A DNA stretch of 64,000 nt from Neoalteromonas facilis (GTDB lineage Bacteria > Pseudomonadota > Gammaproteobacteria > Enterobacterales > Alteromonadaceae), in contig NZ_PEAY01000003.1 of assembly GCF_002807665.1 (NCBI RefSeq), forward strand, positions 62,503 to 126,502, read 5' to 3'. Shown piece by piece: positions 47,093 to 56,369 of this stretch. Made by a program: the position numbers and the translations under genes. Each line of letters begins with the position of its first letter. Position 1 is the first letter of the stretch. The notes under the pieces were generated by a model, which saw nothing but the letters and a program-made list of their open reading frames with translations, was not told the origin of the DNA and made no database searches.

Positions 47093-47848
47093 GTGAATAA
47101 CAGCCAAATGAAAGCCGCCTTTAAACAAGATCATAAACATTATCCTGATGGATGGCACAAAATTCCTAATGGTGTGGCTATGCGTAATGCTATAAGCCAA
47201 GCAATATCACCTTTTTCACGGATATGTTTTGGTTATCATTTATTGAAAATTGGCAATTTGAGCTGCGATGTCGAATTGCCTGAGTGCACCATAGGTCACA
47301 CAATTGGCCTGGTGAAAGAATCTCACCCTCGCGCTAGTATCGTGGCTGATACGAATGAATTACCGCTAACAGAAAATAGCATAGATGCAGTATTAGCATG
47401 CCTTGAACTCGATTTTTCTGCCGACCCACATCAAGTACTTCGTGAAATTGATCGTGTCATTACACCCAATGGTCATTTGATGTTGGTGGGCTTGAATCCA
47501 TTTAGTCTTGATTGGCTGATCAGTTTATTGCCTATTAAGCGCTATAGCATGTTGCGGCATGCACGATACTTTCGGCAGGGCAGAGTATGCGATTGGTTAC
47601 AACTGCTAGGGTTTGAAATCATTGAAAGCAAAAAAGTCGCACATTTCTGCCTATCATTGAAACGCTCTGGCCGTAAAACAAATTGGTTAAATCGGGTATG
47701 TGAGAAGTACTTTCCGTGGAGCGGCTCCGGCTACATTGTGATTGCTCGGAAGCGAGAAATTCCGTTGTCTCTTGTCAAACCTTCATGGCGGATCAAACCA
47801 AAATTTTCGGCATTGGGGGCGAGTGCTCGAATAAAAATGGATCATTAA
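47093..47848 (+). CDS. YafS-like methyltransferase-fold protein
   Basis: A 251-residue class I SAM-methyltransferase-like protein, corresponding in place and sequence pattern to E. coli yafS beside gloB. The later Rossmann motifs are seen (ADTNELPLTENSIDAVLAC, EIDRVITPNGHLMLVG). Motif I, normally a GxGxG loop, is replaced by YHLLKIGNLS, so cofactor binding is uncertain. The start may be GTG at 47093 or ATG at 47108. Substrate unknown. The rnhA gene that often follows is absent here. Confidence 0.75.
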   Translation: MNNSQMKAAFKQDHKHYPDGWHKIPNGVAMRNAISQAISPFSRICFGYHLLKIGNLSCDVELPECTIGHTIGLVKESHPRASIVADTNELPLTENSIDAVLACLELDFSADPHQVLREIDRVITPNGHLMLVGLNPFSLDWLISLLPIKRYSMLRHARYFRQGRVCDWLQLLGFEIIESKKVAHFCLSLKRSGRKTNWLNRVCEKYFPWSGSGYIVIARKREIPLSLVKPSWRIKPKFSALGASARIKMDH

Positions 47849-47932
47849 GATGCATATTCTACTGGCGAATGTGGAGATTTGAGCAATACTGTCGATAACG
47901 ATTAGTGAATTGTTATTTTTGATCAACTTCGA

Positions 47933-48982
47933 GTGAGAAAACCGGTGATGTTCTCAAGAAAATCCAAGCCAGAAGATTTACAAAAAATAAAAACACTCAG
48001 CTCTCAGAATATGGAGCTTGAAGCTCAGATTACGGAGTTGCGTGCGCAGCTTAGCGCCGAAGCCGAAGAAGCTTCAAACATCAAACAACAATGGGACGCC
48101 AGTCAACAGTTTATTCAAGCGCTCGCTCGCTCTGGTCATAGTGTCTCTCAAGTGCGGGATAAAGCATTTGATGCTGCACATATCTTGATGTCGCAACGTG
48201 ATGAGTTGGTTGGTTCTGATGCAACGTTTGAGGGCTCCTCAGAAGTGTTAGACGATACCGTGTCGGGGTTAAGCCAAATTGATGAAATTTCATCACGTGG
48301 TGTACAACATGCTGGCGAATTATCAGGCCTAGCGAGCAGTATCAGTAACTTCGTGGTGGTTATCAATTCCATTGCAGAACAAACTAACTTACTCGCTCTG
48401 AATGCAGCGATTGAGGCTGCTCGTGCAGGTGAGACCGGTAGAGGTTTCGCGGTTGTAGCAGAAGAAGTTCGTAATCTTGCGATGCGATCGTCTGAATCGA
48501 CACAAGAAATTAATAACCTAGTTGCTAAAATTGAAGAAGGCACGCGCAACATAGAAACCAACATCAACGAGGTGTCGGAAAAATCGCGCGAGTTGGTTGG
48601 CAAAACGGGTGATGTTCGTTCACGCGTGTCAGATATTTTGTCTTTGGCAAAAAGCATGCGCGAAACGATTCAAAATACGGCCGGTGACGGCTTGCTGACC
48701 GCATCACAACTTGAAGTGTTGGCACTCAAAAGCAGTGTTTATGAAGCATTAGCAAGCGGAAGGACATCATCACTGCCGGGCTTCAGTGACTGCCAGTTGG
48801 CAAATGTTGAGCATGTAATGGATGGTGAGATTAGAGGTTTGGATACCGCCTACAGACGTTTTGCAGATGCCGCTACTGCGATGTTGTCTAAGGCACAAGC
48901 TTCAGGCAAAGTAGACCAAAGTGCACTGTCTTCATTTGAAGATGCTGCGGCCAGATTGTTGGATGCGTTGGCGGGTCACTAG
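47933..48982 (+). CDS. Soluble chemotaxis-type transducer with CZB-like end
   Basis: A cytoplasmic methyl-accepting-like protein, 349 residues, without membrane segments. A coiled-coil start (about 15-60) leads to the signalling hairpin with [24 protein letters not shown]. The C-terminal 100 residues resemble a CZB zinc-binding domain ([22 protein letters not shown]), but of the usual His/Cys ligands only the cysteine seems retained. Start GTG 47933 or ATG 47948. It probably signals through CheA/CheW or a specialised partner. Confidence 0.82.
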   Translation: MRKPVMFSRKSKPEDLQKIKTLSSQNMELEAQITELRAQLSAEAEEASNIKQQWDASQQFIQALARSGHSVSQVRDKAFDAAHILMSQRDELVGSDATFEGSSEVLDDTVSGLSQIDEISSRGVQHAGELSGLASSISNFVVVINSIAEQTNLLALNAAIEAARAGETGRGFAVVAEEVRNLAMRSSESTQEINNLVAKIEEGTRNIETNINEVSEKSRELVGKTGDVRSRVSDILSLAKSMRETIQNTAGDGLLTASQLEVLALKSSVYEALASGRTSSLPGFSDCQLANVEHVMDGEIRGLDTAYRRFADAATAMLSKAQASGKVDQSALSSFEDAAARLLDALAGH

Positions 48983-49003
48983 TTACAGCGTCATTTTTGA
49001 TAA

Positions 49004-49045
49004 TAAAAAAGCCCCGATGTTAACCATTAACATCGGGGCTTTTGT
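49004..49045. terminator. Bidirectional terminator
   Basis: A run of A, then GCCCCGATGTTAA-CCA-TTAACATCGGGGC, then T-rich sequence. Thirteen perfect pairs between the convergent transducer gene and metG. Confidence 0.93.
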
Positions 49046-49060
49046 TTGTGTACTCGTATG

Positions 49061-51109
49061 TTATTTCACACGCATACCAGGCTTCGCACCTTCATGCGGC
49101 TCTAGAATATACAAATCCTTACCGCCAGGCCCAGCGGCCAACACCATACCTTCAGACATGCCGAAGCGCATCTTGCGAGGTGCTAAATTAGCGACCATTA
49201 CGGTATGTTTACCGATAAGGGATTCAGGCGAGTAGGCTGATTTGATACCTGCAAATACTTGTCTGGTTTCATCACCGATATCTAGCTCTAAACGCAGTAA
49301 CTTATCGGCACCCTCAACATGCTCAGCGTTGGCAATGCGAGCGATCCGCAGATCGATTTTAGCGAAATCATCAAATGCGATGGTTTCGGCGATAGGATCC
49401 GATACCCTCTCTACCACAGGTGCTGGGCTTTCAGGTTGGATGGTTTCTTTTGAATCTTCGATCATAGCTGACACTTTATCCATTTCGATGCGCTGCATCA
49501 TAGGTTTAAATTTGTTGATAGCGTGGTTGTAAAGCGGAGCGCCGGCGCTCTCCCACGTTAAGCTGTCGTTGAGGAAAGCTTCAGCTTGTTCAGCTAATTT
49601 CGGCAACACAGGTTTTAAATAGGTCACCAAAATTCTGAAGCAGTTGATACCCAACGAACACACGGCATGCGTATGCGCTTGCTTGGTTTCATCTTTGATT
49701 GAGACCCACGGAGCTTCAGCATCGATGTACTGATTAGCCTTATCAGCCAACGCCATGATCTCACGCACGGCTTTGTGATACTGGCGCGATTCAAAACCTT
49801 GGGCAATGCTTTCTGATGCCGCAGTAAACTCATCGAGTAATGCTGGATTTGCGCACTCTGCAGACAACTTTCCGTCGAAACGTTTGGTGATAAAGCTGGC
49901 ACAACGTGAGGCGATATTGACGACTTTACCAACTAGATCAGCGTTCACTTTTTGCGCGAAATCTTCAAAGTTCAAATCAATGTCAGTCACGCTGTCGTTG
50001 AGCTTGGATGCAAAGTAGTAACGTAAATATTCTGGATTTAGATGGTCGAGGTAGGTACGCCCTTTGATAAACGTGCCGCGTGATTTAGACATCTTAGCGC
50101 CATTAACTGTTACAAAGCCATGCACGTTTACGCCAGTCGGCTTTCTAAATCCTGCGCCTTCCAGCATGGCTGGCCAGAATAAGCAATGGAAGTAGGTAAT
50201 GTCTTTTCCGATAAAATGGTATAGCTCAGCGTCACTGGTTTCAGACCAAAATGCGTCGAAATCTATGCCCTCACGATCACACAAGTTTTTGAAACTGGCC
50301 ATGTAACCAACTGGTGCATCGACCCACACATAGAAGTATTTGTTTGGTGCTTCCGGAATTTCGAAGCCGAAATAAGGCGCATCACGACTTATATCCCATT
50401 GCTGTAAACCTTGCTCAAACCATTCGTTGAGTTTGTTTGCCATTTCGGTTTGCACAGCACCGCTGCGCAGCCAGCCTTTTAGCATCTCCTCAAATTGAGG
50501 TAGATCGAAAAAGTAGTGCTCTGAATCTTTTAAAATTGGCGTCGCACCTGATACCGCAGAGCGTGGGTTCTTCATTTCTGTTGGGCTATATGTGGCCGAG
50601 CAGACGTCACAGCTGTCGCCGTATTGATCTTCTGCGCCACAGTTGGGACATGTGCCGCGTACAAAACGGTCAGGCAAGAACATTTGCTTTTCAGGATCGA
50701 ACAATTGGCTGATAGTGCGCGTACTGATATAGCCATTTGTCTTTAAATGATTGTAAACCAGCTCACACAATTGCTTGTTTTCTTCTGAGTGAGTCACATA
50801 ATAGTTGTCATACTCAACATGGAAATCAAGTAAGTCCTGATGGTGTTCAGCACGGGTTTGCTCAACCATTTGTTCAGGCGTGATGCCCATTTCCTGAGCC
50901 TTTAACATAACCGGTGTTCCGTGCGCATCGTCGGCACATACACTGTAGCATTCGTGGCCACGCATTCGTTGGAAGCGTGCCCAAATGTCAGTTTGAATGT
51001 GTTCTAGTAAGTGACCTAGATGAATCGAACCATTAGCATATGGCAATGCACTGGTGACTAGGATGCGACGCTGAGAAGCCGGCGCCGGTGACGAATCGGT
51101 TATTGGCAT
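49061..51109 (-). CDS. metG: Methionyl-tRNA synthetase
   Basis: Class I synthetase, 682 residues. It has [17 protein letters not shown] with the HIGH-type motif, a zinc knuckle CPNCG and CDVC, and the catalytic loop [11 protein letters not shown]-terminal EMAP-like tRNA-binding domain (about 580-682) starts [19 protein letters not shown]. It is divergent from apbC, as in E. coli. Confidence 0.98.
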   Translation of the reverse strand: MPITDSSPAPASQRRILVTSALPYANGSIHLGHLLEHIQTDIWARFQRMRGHECYSVCADDAHGTPVMLKAQEMGITPEQMVEQTRAEHHQDLLDFHVEYDNYYVTHSEENKQLCELVYNHLKTNGYISTRTISQLFDPEKQMFLPDRFVRGTCPNCGAEDQYGDSCDVCSATYSPTEMKNPRSAVSGATPILKDSEHYFFDLPQFEEMLKGWLRSGAVQTEMANKLNEWFEQGLQQWDISRDAPYFGFEIPEAPNKYFYVWVDAPVGYMASFKNLCDREGIDFDAFWSETSDAELYHFIGKDITYFHCLFWPAMLEGAGFRKPTGVNVHGFVTVNGAKMSKSRGTFIKGRTYLDHLNPEYLRYYFASKLNDSVTDIDLNFEDFAQKVNADLVGKVVNIASRCASFITKRFDGKLSAECANPALLDEFTAASESIAQGFESRQYHKAVREIMALADKANQYIDAEAPWVSIKDETKQAHTHAVCSLGINCFRILVTYLKPVLPKLAEQAEAFLNDSLTWESAGAPLYNHAINKFKPMMQRIEMDKVSAMIEDSKETIQPESPAPVVERVSDPIAETIAFDDFAKIDLRIARIANAEHVEGADKLLRLELDIGDETRQVFAGIKSAYSPESLIGKHTVMVANLAPRKMRFGMSEGMVLAAGPGGKDLYILEPHEGAKPGMRVK

Positions 51110-51243
51110 GTGTACTTGGGTAATCTGGTTAAAAAAATGGCTGCAAATACTATCCTAAATGGGCCGTGTTTGCATCTTCAAATTCATAACTTAATGGGGT
51201 TCGCAGGCTTTTTGTCACGCGTAACAGGTAAGGAATTTATCGA

Positions 51244-52356
51244 GTGGGATTTTTTTCAAAATCAAAACAGTCAAATGGCGACATTCAAGACATCTTCGAA
51301 GAGTTGTTAGCGGAGTATTTCGTTGTTGATCACGCCAAAGTGAAAGCATGGGTTTCGACCAATGAAAAAGAGGTTGTGATAGGTTTTCCGTTTGCTGTCA
51401 CGTCTCAATTTGAAGTTATTTTGTCTTGGCTACAGTCAGAATTCACGTCTCGTTTTCCACAACAGCCGTTACCGAATATCCAGCTCAAAACCGATATTCC
51501 AGTGATGCAAACGGCAAAGCCGCCGCTAGTGAATGTTAAAAATATTATTGCGGTAGCATCCGGCAAAGGCGGTGTTGGTAAATCTGCGACCACGATTAAT
51601 CTTGCTTATGCGCTTCAGCAGGAAGGCGCAAGGGTAGGGATATTGGATGCAGACATCTACGGGCCCTCTGTGCCCATCATGCTAGGAAACCCAAAAGCTC
51701 ACCCAGTTAGTGAAGATAGCCAGCACATGCGACCGATAGAAGTGAACGGTTTGGTCGCTAATTCAATCGGCTACCTAGTGCCTGCCGAGAATGCCACGGT
51801 ATGGCGAGGCCCAATGGCGAGTCGCGCATTGCAACAATTGCTCAACGATACTCAGTGGCCTGTATTGGATTACTTGTTGGTTGATATGCCACCGGGTACA
51901 GGAGATATTCAATTAACCATGTCGCAGCAAGTACCGTTAACCGCGGCGGTCATTGTGACGACACCTCAGGATATTGCATTGGCCGACGCTACGAAGGGCA
52001 TCGCGATGTTTGAGAAAGTGCAAATTCCGGTGTTAGGCCTGATTGAGAACATGAGTTACTACCAGTGCAAGAAGTGTGGAGAACGGGAGTATGTGTTTGC
52101 AACAGACGGCGGTCAAAGACTTGCGGACAGGCATAACATTCCGTTAATTGGCACATTACCATTAGATATTAAGATCCGAGAGCATGCAGACAGCGGAGAA
52201 AGCCTATTGTTAAAAGAATCTGATTCGCCCTTGGCTGAATCCTACAGACAGGCGGCAAGAACATTGTCGCAGCAATTGGCTTTTTCATTGAATGTGCATC
52301 CTCTGGCGTCGAATGTGGTCAGAGGCGAGCCCATTTCAGTGGTGAATAAACCTTAA
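51244..52356 (+). CDS. apbC: Iron-sulfur cluster carrier ATPase, Mrp/ApbC
   Basis: A deviant Walker P-loop ATPase that carries and transfers Fe-S clusters. The 370 residues have an N-terminal DUF59-like stretch, the P-loop ASGKGGVGKSATT, DADIYGPSVP, VDMPPGTGD and the cluster-binding CKKC. GTG at 51244 is used as start, with AAGGA ten bases upstream; no ATG nearby gives a better N-terminus. Confidence 0.95.
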   Translation: MGFFSKSKQSNGDIQDIFEELLAEYFVVDHAKVKAWVSTNEKEVVIGFPFAVTSQFEVILSWLQSEFTSRFPQQPLPNIQLKTDIPVMQTAKPPLVNVKNIIAVASGKGGVGKSATTINLAYALQQEGARVGILDADIYGPSVPIMLGNPKAHPVSEDSQHMRPIEVNGLVANSIGYLVPAENATVWRGPMASRALQQLLNDTQWPVLDYLLVDMPPGTGDIQLTMSQQVPLTAAVIVTTPQDIALADATKGIAMFEKVQIPVLGLIENMSYYQCKKCGEREYVFATDGGQRLADRHNIPLIGTLPLDIKIREHADSGESLLLKESDSPLAESYRQAARTLSQQLAFSLNVHPLASNVVRGEPISVVNKP

Positions 52357-52370
52357 TCCATTGCTAGCTA

Positions 52371-52399
52371 TTGCCTGTGGGGCATCAGGCAAGCATAAT
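52371..52399 (+). promoter_or_regulatory. Candidate promoter for dcd, inside a small hairpin
   Basis: TTGCCT and CATAAT are 17 bases apart, followed by ACGCGC. TTGCCTG (52371-52377) and CAGGCAA (52386-52392) also form a perfect hairpin directly after apbC. Confidence 0.45.
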
Positions 52400-52445
52400 A
52401 CGCGCAAGCTGCAAAATGGCGGCTTTTACTAATGGAGAAGAGCAC

Positions 52446-53036
52446 ATGCGTTTGTGTGACCGTGATATATATCAGCACATCTTAGATGGAAAAATTAGCA
52501 TAACGCCCACGCCTGATTATGATCAAATCAGCGGTGTCACTGTTGATATTAGACTCGGCAATAAATTTCGTGTGTTTGAAGACCATGCGGCACCCTACAT
52601 TGATCTCAGTGGTAAAAAAGAGGAAATGCAGGAAGCATTGAACTCGGTGATGAGTGACGAGATTAAAGTGGAAGAGGGCAAAGCCTTCTTTTTACACCCG
52701 GGTGAGCTCGCACTGGCGGTAACGCTTGAGTCTGTGACCTTACCGAACAACATTGTTGGTTGGTTAGATGGTCGTTCATCATTAGCTCGCTTAGGCCTTA
52801 TGGTGCACGTTACTGCGCATCGCATCGATCCGGGTTGGTCGGGTAATATTGTTTTGGAATTCTTCAACAGCGGTAAGTTACCACTGGCGTTAAAGCCCGG
52901 TATGAAGATTGGTGCGTTGTCGTTTGAAGTCTTATCTAACCCGGCAGAAAAACCCTATAATGCGCGATTAGATGCAAAGTACAAAGGGCAAGAAGGTGCT
53001 GTTGCTAGCCGCATCAGTGCGGATGATAAAGATTGA
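52446..53036 (+). CDS. dcd: dCTP deaminase
   Basis: Deaminates dCTP to dUTP, feeding thymidylate synthesis. 196 residues from the ATG at 52446, preceded by GGAGAAGAG; upstream in-frame codons do not match the family. The start [29 protein letters not shown] and [14 protein letters not shown] are diagnostic. It follows apbC, as in E. coli (there with udk between). Confidence 0.97.
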   Translation: MRLCDRDIYQHILDGKISITPTPDYDQISGVTVDIRLGNKFRVFEDHAAPYIDLSGKKEEMQEALNSVMSDEIKVEEGKAFFLHPGELALAVTLESVTLPNNIVGWLDGRSSLARLGLMVHVTAHRIDPGWSGNIVLEFFNSGKLPLALKPGMKIGALSFEVLSNPAEKPYNARLDAKYKGQEGAVASRISADDKD

Positions 53037-53066
53037 TGATGAAGGTCGTGGTCTAGGCGTTATCAC

Positions 53067-53717
53067 CTAGACTACATGGTAATATATGGCGAAGAAGTGG
53101 CACGCCGCGCCAGCCACAACAAACAAATGCCATATTGCGTGAGTGTAATGGTGACTTTTCAGCATATAAAATGGAATACCCGCACTGTAACAAAGTCCTC
53201 CTGCGAGCAATAAACCAAATCCTGAGGCCGATAATGCCTGATAGATCGGATAAATAAGCGCAAGCGCAAGCCAACCCATTACCGCATAAGTAGCAACGCC
53301 AATTTTAGGGTAGCGGTGCCCAATAGTGGCTTTAAACACAATGCCACCGATACCGATACTCCACACAATAACCAGTGCAGTGATGCCAATCCACCCACCC
53401 ACAGACAACACAAGAAACGGCGTATAGGTGCCCGCAATAAGCAGGTAAATAGCCGTGTGATCGATGGTTCTTAGCAATTGTCGCCATTGAATATCTTTAA
53501 CAGAATGATAAATGGTGGAAGATATAAACATGGTGGCAAGGCTGATAGCGTATATTAAGCCCGTGGTATATTCCGCCGCACTTTCGCTTTTTACAACAAG
53601 CGCAATAAGACCAATAATGGCTAGGCAAAAGCCCAAGGCATGAGTTGCAGCATTTAGCCACTCTTCAACGCGAGAGTAGTGACCATGATCCATAGAAATT
53701 GCTTTTTTGGGTAACAT
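53067..53717 (-). CDS. Hemolysin III family (PAQR-like) membrane protein
   Basis: Seven hydrophobic segments in 216 residues, with the family start EEWLNAATHALGF, the metal-ligand-like stretch SSTIYHSVKD, DHTAIYLLIAGTYTPF and the C-terminal HYTHAIWHLFVVAGAACHFFAI. These proteins resemble eukaryotic PAQR receptors and YqfA; hemolysis is not generally proven. No clear ribosome site; a second ATG lies eight codons in. Confidence 0.9.
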   Translation of the reverse strand: MLPKKAISMDHGHYSRVEEWLNAATHALGFCLAIIGLIALVVKSESAAEYTTGLIYAISLATMFISSTIYHSVKDIQWRQLLRTIDHTAIYLLIAGTYTPFLVLSVGGWIGITALVIVWSIGIGGIVFKATIGHRYPKIGVATYAVMGWLALALIYPIYQALSASGFGLLLAGGLCYSAGIPFYMLKSHHYTHAIWHLFVVAGAACHFFAIYYHVV

Positions 53718-53725
53718 AACAGAAG

Positions 53726-53753
53726 AAGAAAAAACACACTGTCTTAGCAGTGT
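53726..53753 (-). terminator. Terminator of the PAS transducer gene
   Basis: On the minus strand ACACTG-CTAAGA-CAGTGT is followed by six T. It lies between the transducer stop and the hemolysin III gene. Confidence 0.7.
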
Positions 53754-53755
53754 AG

Positions 53756-53785
53756 ACTTTCAGCGTACACTTGTACACTGAAAGT
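53756..53785. repeat. Palindrome next to the transducer terminator
   Basis: ACTTTCAG and CTGAAAGT with inner GTAC/GTAC pairing around ACTT, one C-A mismatch. Probably a second 3' hairpin of the transducer mRNA, or an operator for the hemolysin III gene. Confidence 0.5.
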
Positions 53786-53838
53786 GCAATTATTCATTAA
53801 ATTGTCATATTAAGTAGGTAAAGAGAGACCGGTCAGTT

Positions 53839-55404
53839 TTATCGGCTAAAGCGCGTTATCACTGAGTTCACTTCGTCAATAGTATCTCGAAGCTTTTCAT
53901 TCGCTTTGAGTGATTGTCGGGTTGATTGCTCAGTATCTTCTGCACCGTCAGCGATTTCAACAATCTGTTTGTTAATATCTTCAGCAACGGCGCTTTGCTC
54001 TTCAACTGCCGCTGACATTTCGATTGTCATGGTTGAAATACCTTCAACCGCTTTGTTGATTTCATTAAGAGCTTTTCGTGTTTCTTCAACAATTGCAGTG
54101 CCTTGCTCTGCTGCTCGCATACCTTCATCCGAAACCTTTACTGCGCGCTCGGAGCGTTCTGAAAGTGCTTGAATGATTGTATGGATTTTATCGGTTGATT
54201 CGCGTGTTTTTGAGGCCAAAGAGCGAACTTCATCGGCTACCACAGCGAAGCCTCGGCCTTGTTCACCCGCGCGCGCGGCTTCAATGGCGGCATTTAACGC
54301 CAGTAAATTGGTTTGGTCTGCAATGCTACTGATAATGCTGGCTGCTTCGCCAATGTCGTTAGTCGATTGCGCTAATTCTTGAACAGTTTTAGATATAGTG
54401 GTTACCGCATCGCGCAGGGCGACTATAGCGTCCATGGATTCTTCAGCTTTATGATTCCCTTCTTGAACATTGCTTGCAGCCGCTTTAGCGCTACTCGCAT
54501 TGAGCTCTACGCGCTCAGCAACTTCTTGAATCGCTTGTGACATCTCGGTGACGGCTGACGCGATTTGCTGAGTCGCCTGGTTTTGTTGTACTACCACAGC
54601 GCTGGTATTTTCTGCTTGTTGGTGGGTGCTTTCGGCAATATCATGCAAACCAGAGACTGCATCAGCTGTCCTTGTTAATGCGGTTCTAGAACGAGCCAGT
54701 TCACATGCCAAAACCAGCTTTGCTTGGGCTTTTGCCCCAAAGTCATCAAAATAGGTCTGTGCGACTATCGGGTTCCGATAAGAGCCAGGGCTGACATCCA
54801 AAAGCTCCTGCCAATTCTTACTGGTGAGAACGCCTTGCCATAGGCCACTGATAATAAAGCCAAGTGCTGCAATAAGCGCCGCAGACCAGCTGGATAAAAA
54901 TGCTACAGTGATTACAGTTGGAACGCCAACAGCCCACGAGGCAGAGGTCTTCTTTAAGTAATGAAGCATACGATTAGGCATACTAATGGTGGGTTTACCG
55001 GCTCTTATACGAGCATAAATATCTTCAGCCCGCGCAATCTCTTCTCGAGACGCAGGAACTCGAACGGATTCATAACCGATGACATTCCCGTTTTCGAAAA
55101 CAGGGGTTACAAAAGCGGATACCCAATAGTGATCGCCATTTTTACGCCTATTTTTAACAATCCCCATCCAGATTTTGCCAGCTTGAATTGTTTGCCACAT
55201 CTCAGCAAATACCGGTACAGGCATATCCGGGTGTCTGACTAGATTATGGTTTTTGTTAATGAGTTCATCTTTGGAAAAGCCACTCACCTCAACGAACTCT
55301 TTATTACAATGGGTAATTATGCCGCGCAGGTCTGTGGAGGATATCAGTCGATAGTCACTTGGGATCCGATATTCTTTTTGAGTCACAGGTTGGTTATTTC
55401 GCAT
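53839..55404 (-). CDS. Aer-like PAS methyl-accepting chemotaxis protein
   Basis: A 521-residue transducer with an N-terminal PAS domain (about 15-120; [20 protein letters not shown] and [12 protein letters not shown] as in Aer), a hydrophobic hairpin (about 155-195), and a signalling domain with [24 protein letters not shown]. Aer senses energy or redox state through FAD; by resemblance this does too. No CheR-binding pentapeptide is seen at the C-terminus (NSVITRFSR). Confidence 0.9.
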   Translation of the reverse strand: MRNNQPVTQKEYRIPSDYRLISSTDLRGIITHCNKEFVEVSGFSKDELINKNHNLVRHPDMPVPVFAEMWQTIQAGKIWMGIVKNRRKNGDHYWVSAFVTPVFENGNVIGYESVRVPASREEIARAEDIYARIRAGKPTISMPNRMLHYLKKTSASWAVGVPTVITVAFLSSWSAALIAALGFIISGLWQGVLTSKNWQELLDVSPGSYRNPIVAQTYFDDFGAKAQAKLVLACELARSRTALTRTADAVSGLHDIAESTHQQAENTSAVVVQQNQATQQIASAVTEMSQAIQEVAERVELNASSAKAAASNVQEGNHKAEESMDAIVALRDAVTTISKTVQELAQSTNDIGEAASIISSIADQTNLLALNAAIEAARAGEQGRGFAVVADEVRSLASKTRESTDKIHTIIQALSERSERAVKVSDEGMRAAEQGTAIVEETRKALNEINKAVEGISTMTIEMSAAVEEQSAVAEDINKQIVEIADGAEDTEQSTRQSLKANEKLRDTIDEVNSVITRFSR

Positions 55405-55589
55405 GGTGCAGCAGTCCTTGATTACGGTGGCTTTAGCAAAGCCTTGAATTATCTAATGGCGTATACGATTACTCTAGAAGTTTAGTCGCAATTCCTAACT
55501 TATTGAGCCTGTTTTGAACATATCGGCGGATTTTTAGACAATTAAAGCCCGTATGGAGAACTTTATGTACCTTCAAGGATACTTCGGCT

Positions 55590-55617
55590 TTGCTTTACTG
55601 ATGAAAATAAGTAGAAT
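55590..55617 (+). promoter_or_regulatory. tRNA-Pro promoter candidate
   Basis: TTGCTT and TAGAAT with a 16-base spacer, then GCGCGTC, a GC-rich discriminator typical of stringently controlled stable RNA promoters. The tRNA begins 13 bases past the -10. Confidence 0.5.
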
Positions 55618-55630
55618 GCGCGTCTTCGGT

Positions 55631-55707
55631 CGGTGTGTAGCGCAGCCTGGTAGCGCACTGTCATGGGGTGTCAGGGGTCGGAGGTTCAAATCCTCTCACA
55701 CCGACCA
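55631..55707 (+). tRNA. tRNA-Pro, anticodon GGG
   Basis: A 77-base tRNA with encoded CCA. The acceptor CGGTGTG pairs with CACACCG. The D arm is GCGCAGCCTGGTAGCGC, the anticodon loop ATGGGGT, and the T arm GGAGG-TTCAAAT-CCTCT. The anticodon stem CTGTC/GTCAG keeps a T-T pair also present in E. coli tRNA-Pro(GGG). Reads CCC and CCU. Confidence 0.97.
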
Positions 55708-55733
55708 ATTCTACTGCTCTCCAAACTTTCTAC

Positions 55734-56270
55734 TCAGAACCGAGTATCGCTTTCACAAGGAATACCGTCACCATCACCATCCATCCTTGTGTCTGGGCAA
55801 TTTTGGATAAAGAAAATGGCTTCCTCGCGAGAATTCATTTCACTACAATATTTCCTACCATCGCATTTAAAATCGAACTTTGGTGGAGCGAATAGCGTGT
55901 GATTAGTATCAATCGGCGCTGGGTTGAATGTTTCCAAAGATGAATCCATGTGGCGGGATATTTGAGTGAATGCTGTAACGCAAAATATTAATACGGCAAA
56001 CGCAAAGAATAGTCTGGACAGCTTGATGCTGTTTTTATGGGACTTGGGCGTAGCGGGTTTTTGATCAAATCGTTGAACTCTAACAGCCTTACGTTTCCCT
56101 TGTTCATCAGTACTGATTTCAAAGGAGATACGTTCTCCTATGGATGGACGCCCCCCATCTTTGGGGTACGCTGATATGTGCACGAACAATTCGCCATCAT
56201 ATGAATCAGTAGAGATGAAGCCAAAACCTCTATCATCATTCCATTTGGTTAGTCTTCCGTGAGATCTCAT
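55734..56270 (-). CDS. Cold-shock domain / membrane segment / Excalibur fusion protein
   Basis: A 178-residue protein. Residues 1-70 form a cold-shock domain with the RNA-binding motifs KWNDDRGFGFI and LFVHISAY. One membrane segment follows (about 83-103), then an Excalibur calcium-binding domain (FKCDGRKYCSEM to DGDGDGIPCE) at the C-terminus, expected outside the cytoplasm. The start at 56270 has AGGGAC six bases upstream. Such fusions occur in marine gammaproteobacteria; function unknown. Confidence 0.85.
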   Translation of the reverse strand: MRSHGRLTKWNDDRGFGFISTDSYDGELFVHISAYPKDGGRPSIGERISFEISTDEQGKRKAVRVQRFDQKPATPKSHKNSIKLSRLFFAFAVLIFCVTAFTQISRHMDSSLETFNPAPIDTNHTLFAPPKFDFKCDGRKYCSEMNSREEAIFFIQNCPDTRMDGDGDGIPCESDTRF

Positions 56271-56369
56271 ATTTGTCCCTAACAAATCTGCCCTTTGATT
56301 ATTTACTATACTAGAGGTGTTGAGATTTCAGAAGTCGATATAATTATATACGTTAATACAGCTAGCATT

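Noticed and set aside
48148-48657. 169-residue minus-strand frame
   Set aside because: Antisense to the conserved signalling domain of the soluble transducer.
53279-54405. Two more TACCGCAT copies
   Set aside because: Both lie inside coding sequence of unrelated genes and lack the TCCGYTT extension; chance matches of an 8-base word are expected at this rate.
55553-55902. Three overlapping plus-strand frames
   Set aside because: They run across the tRNA-Pro gene and the convergent fusion-protein gene.
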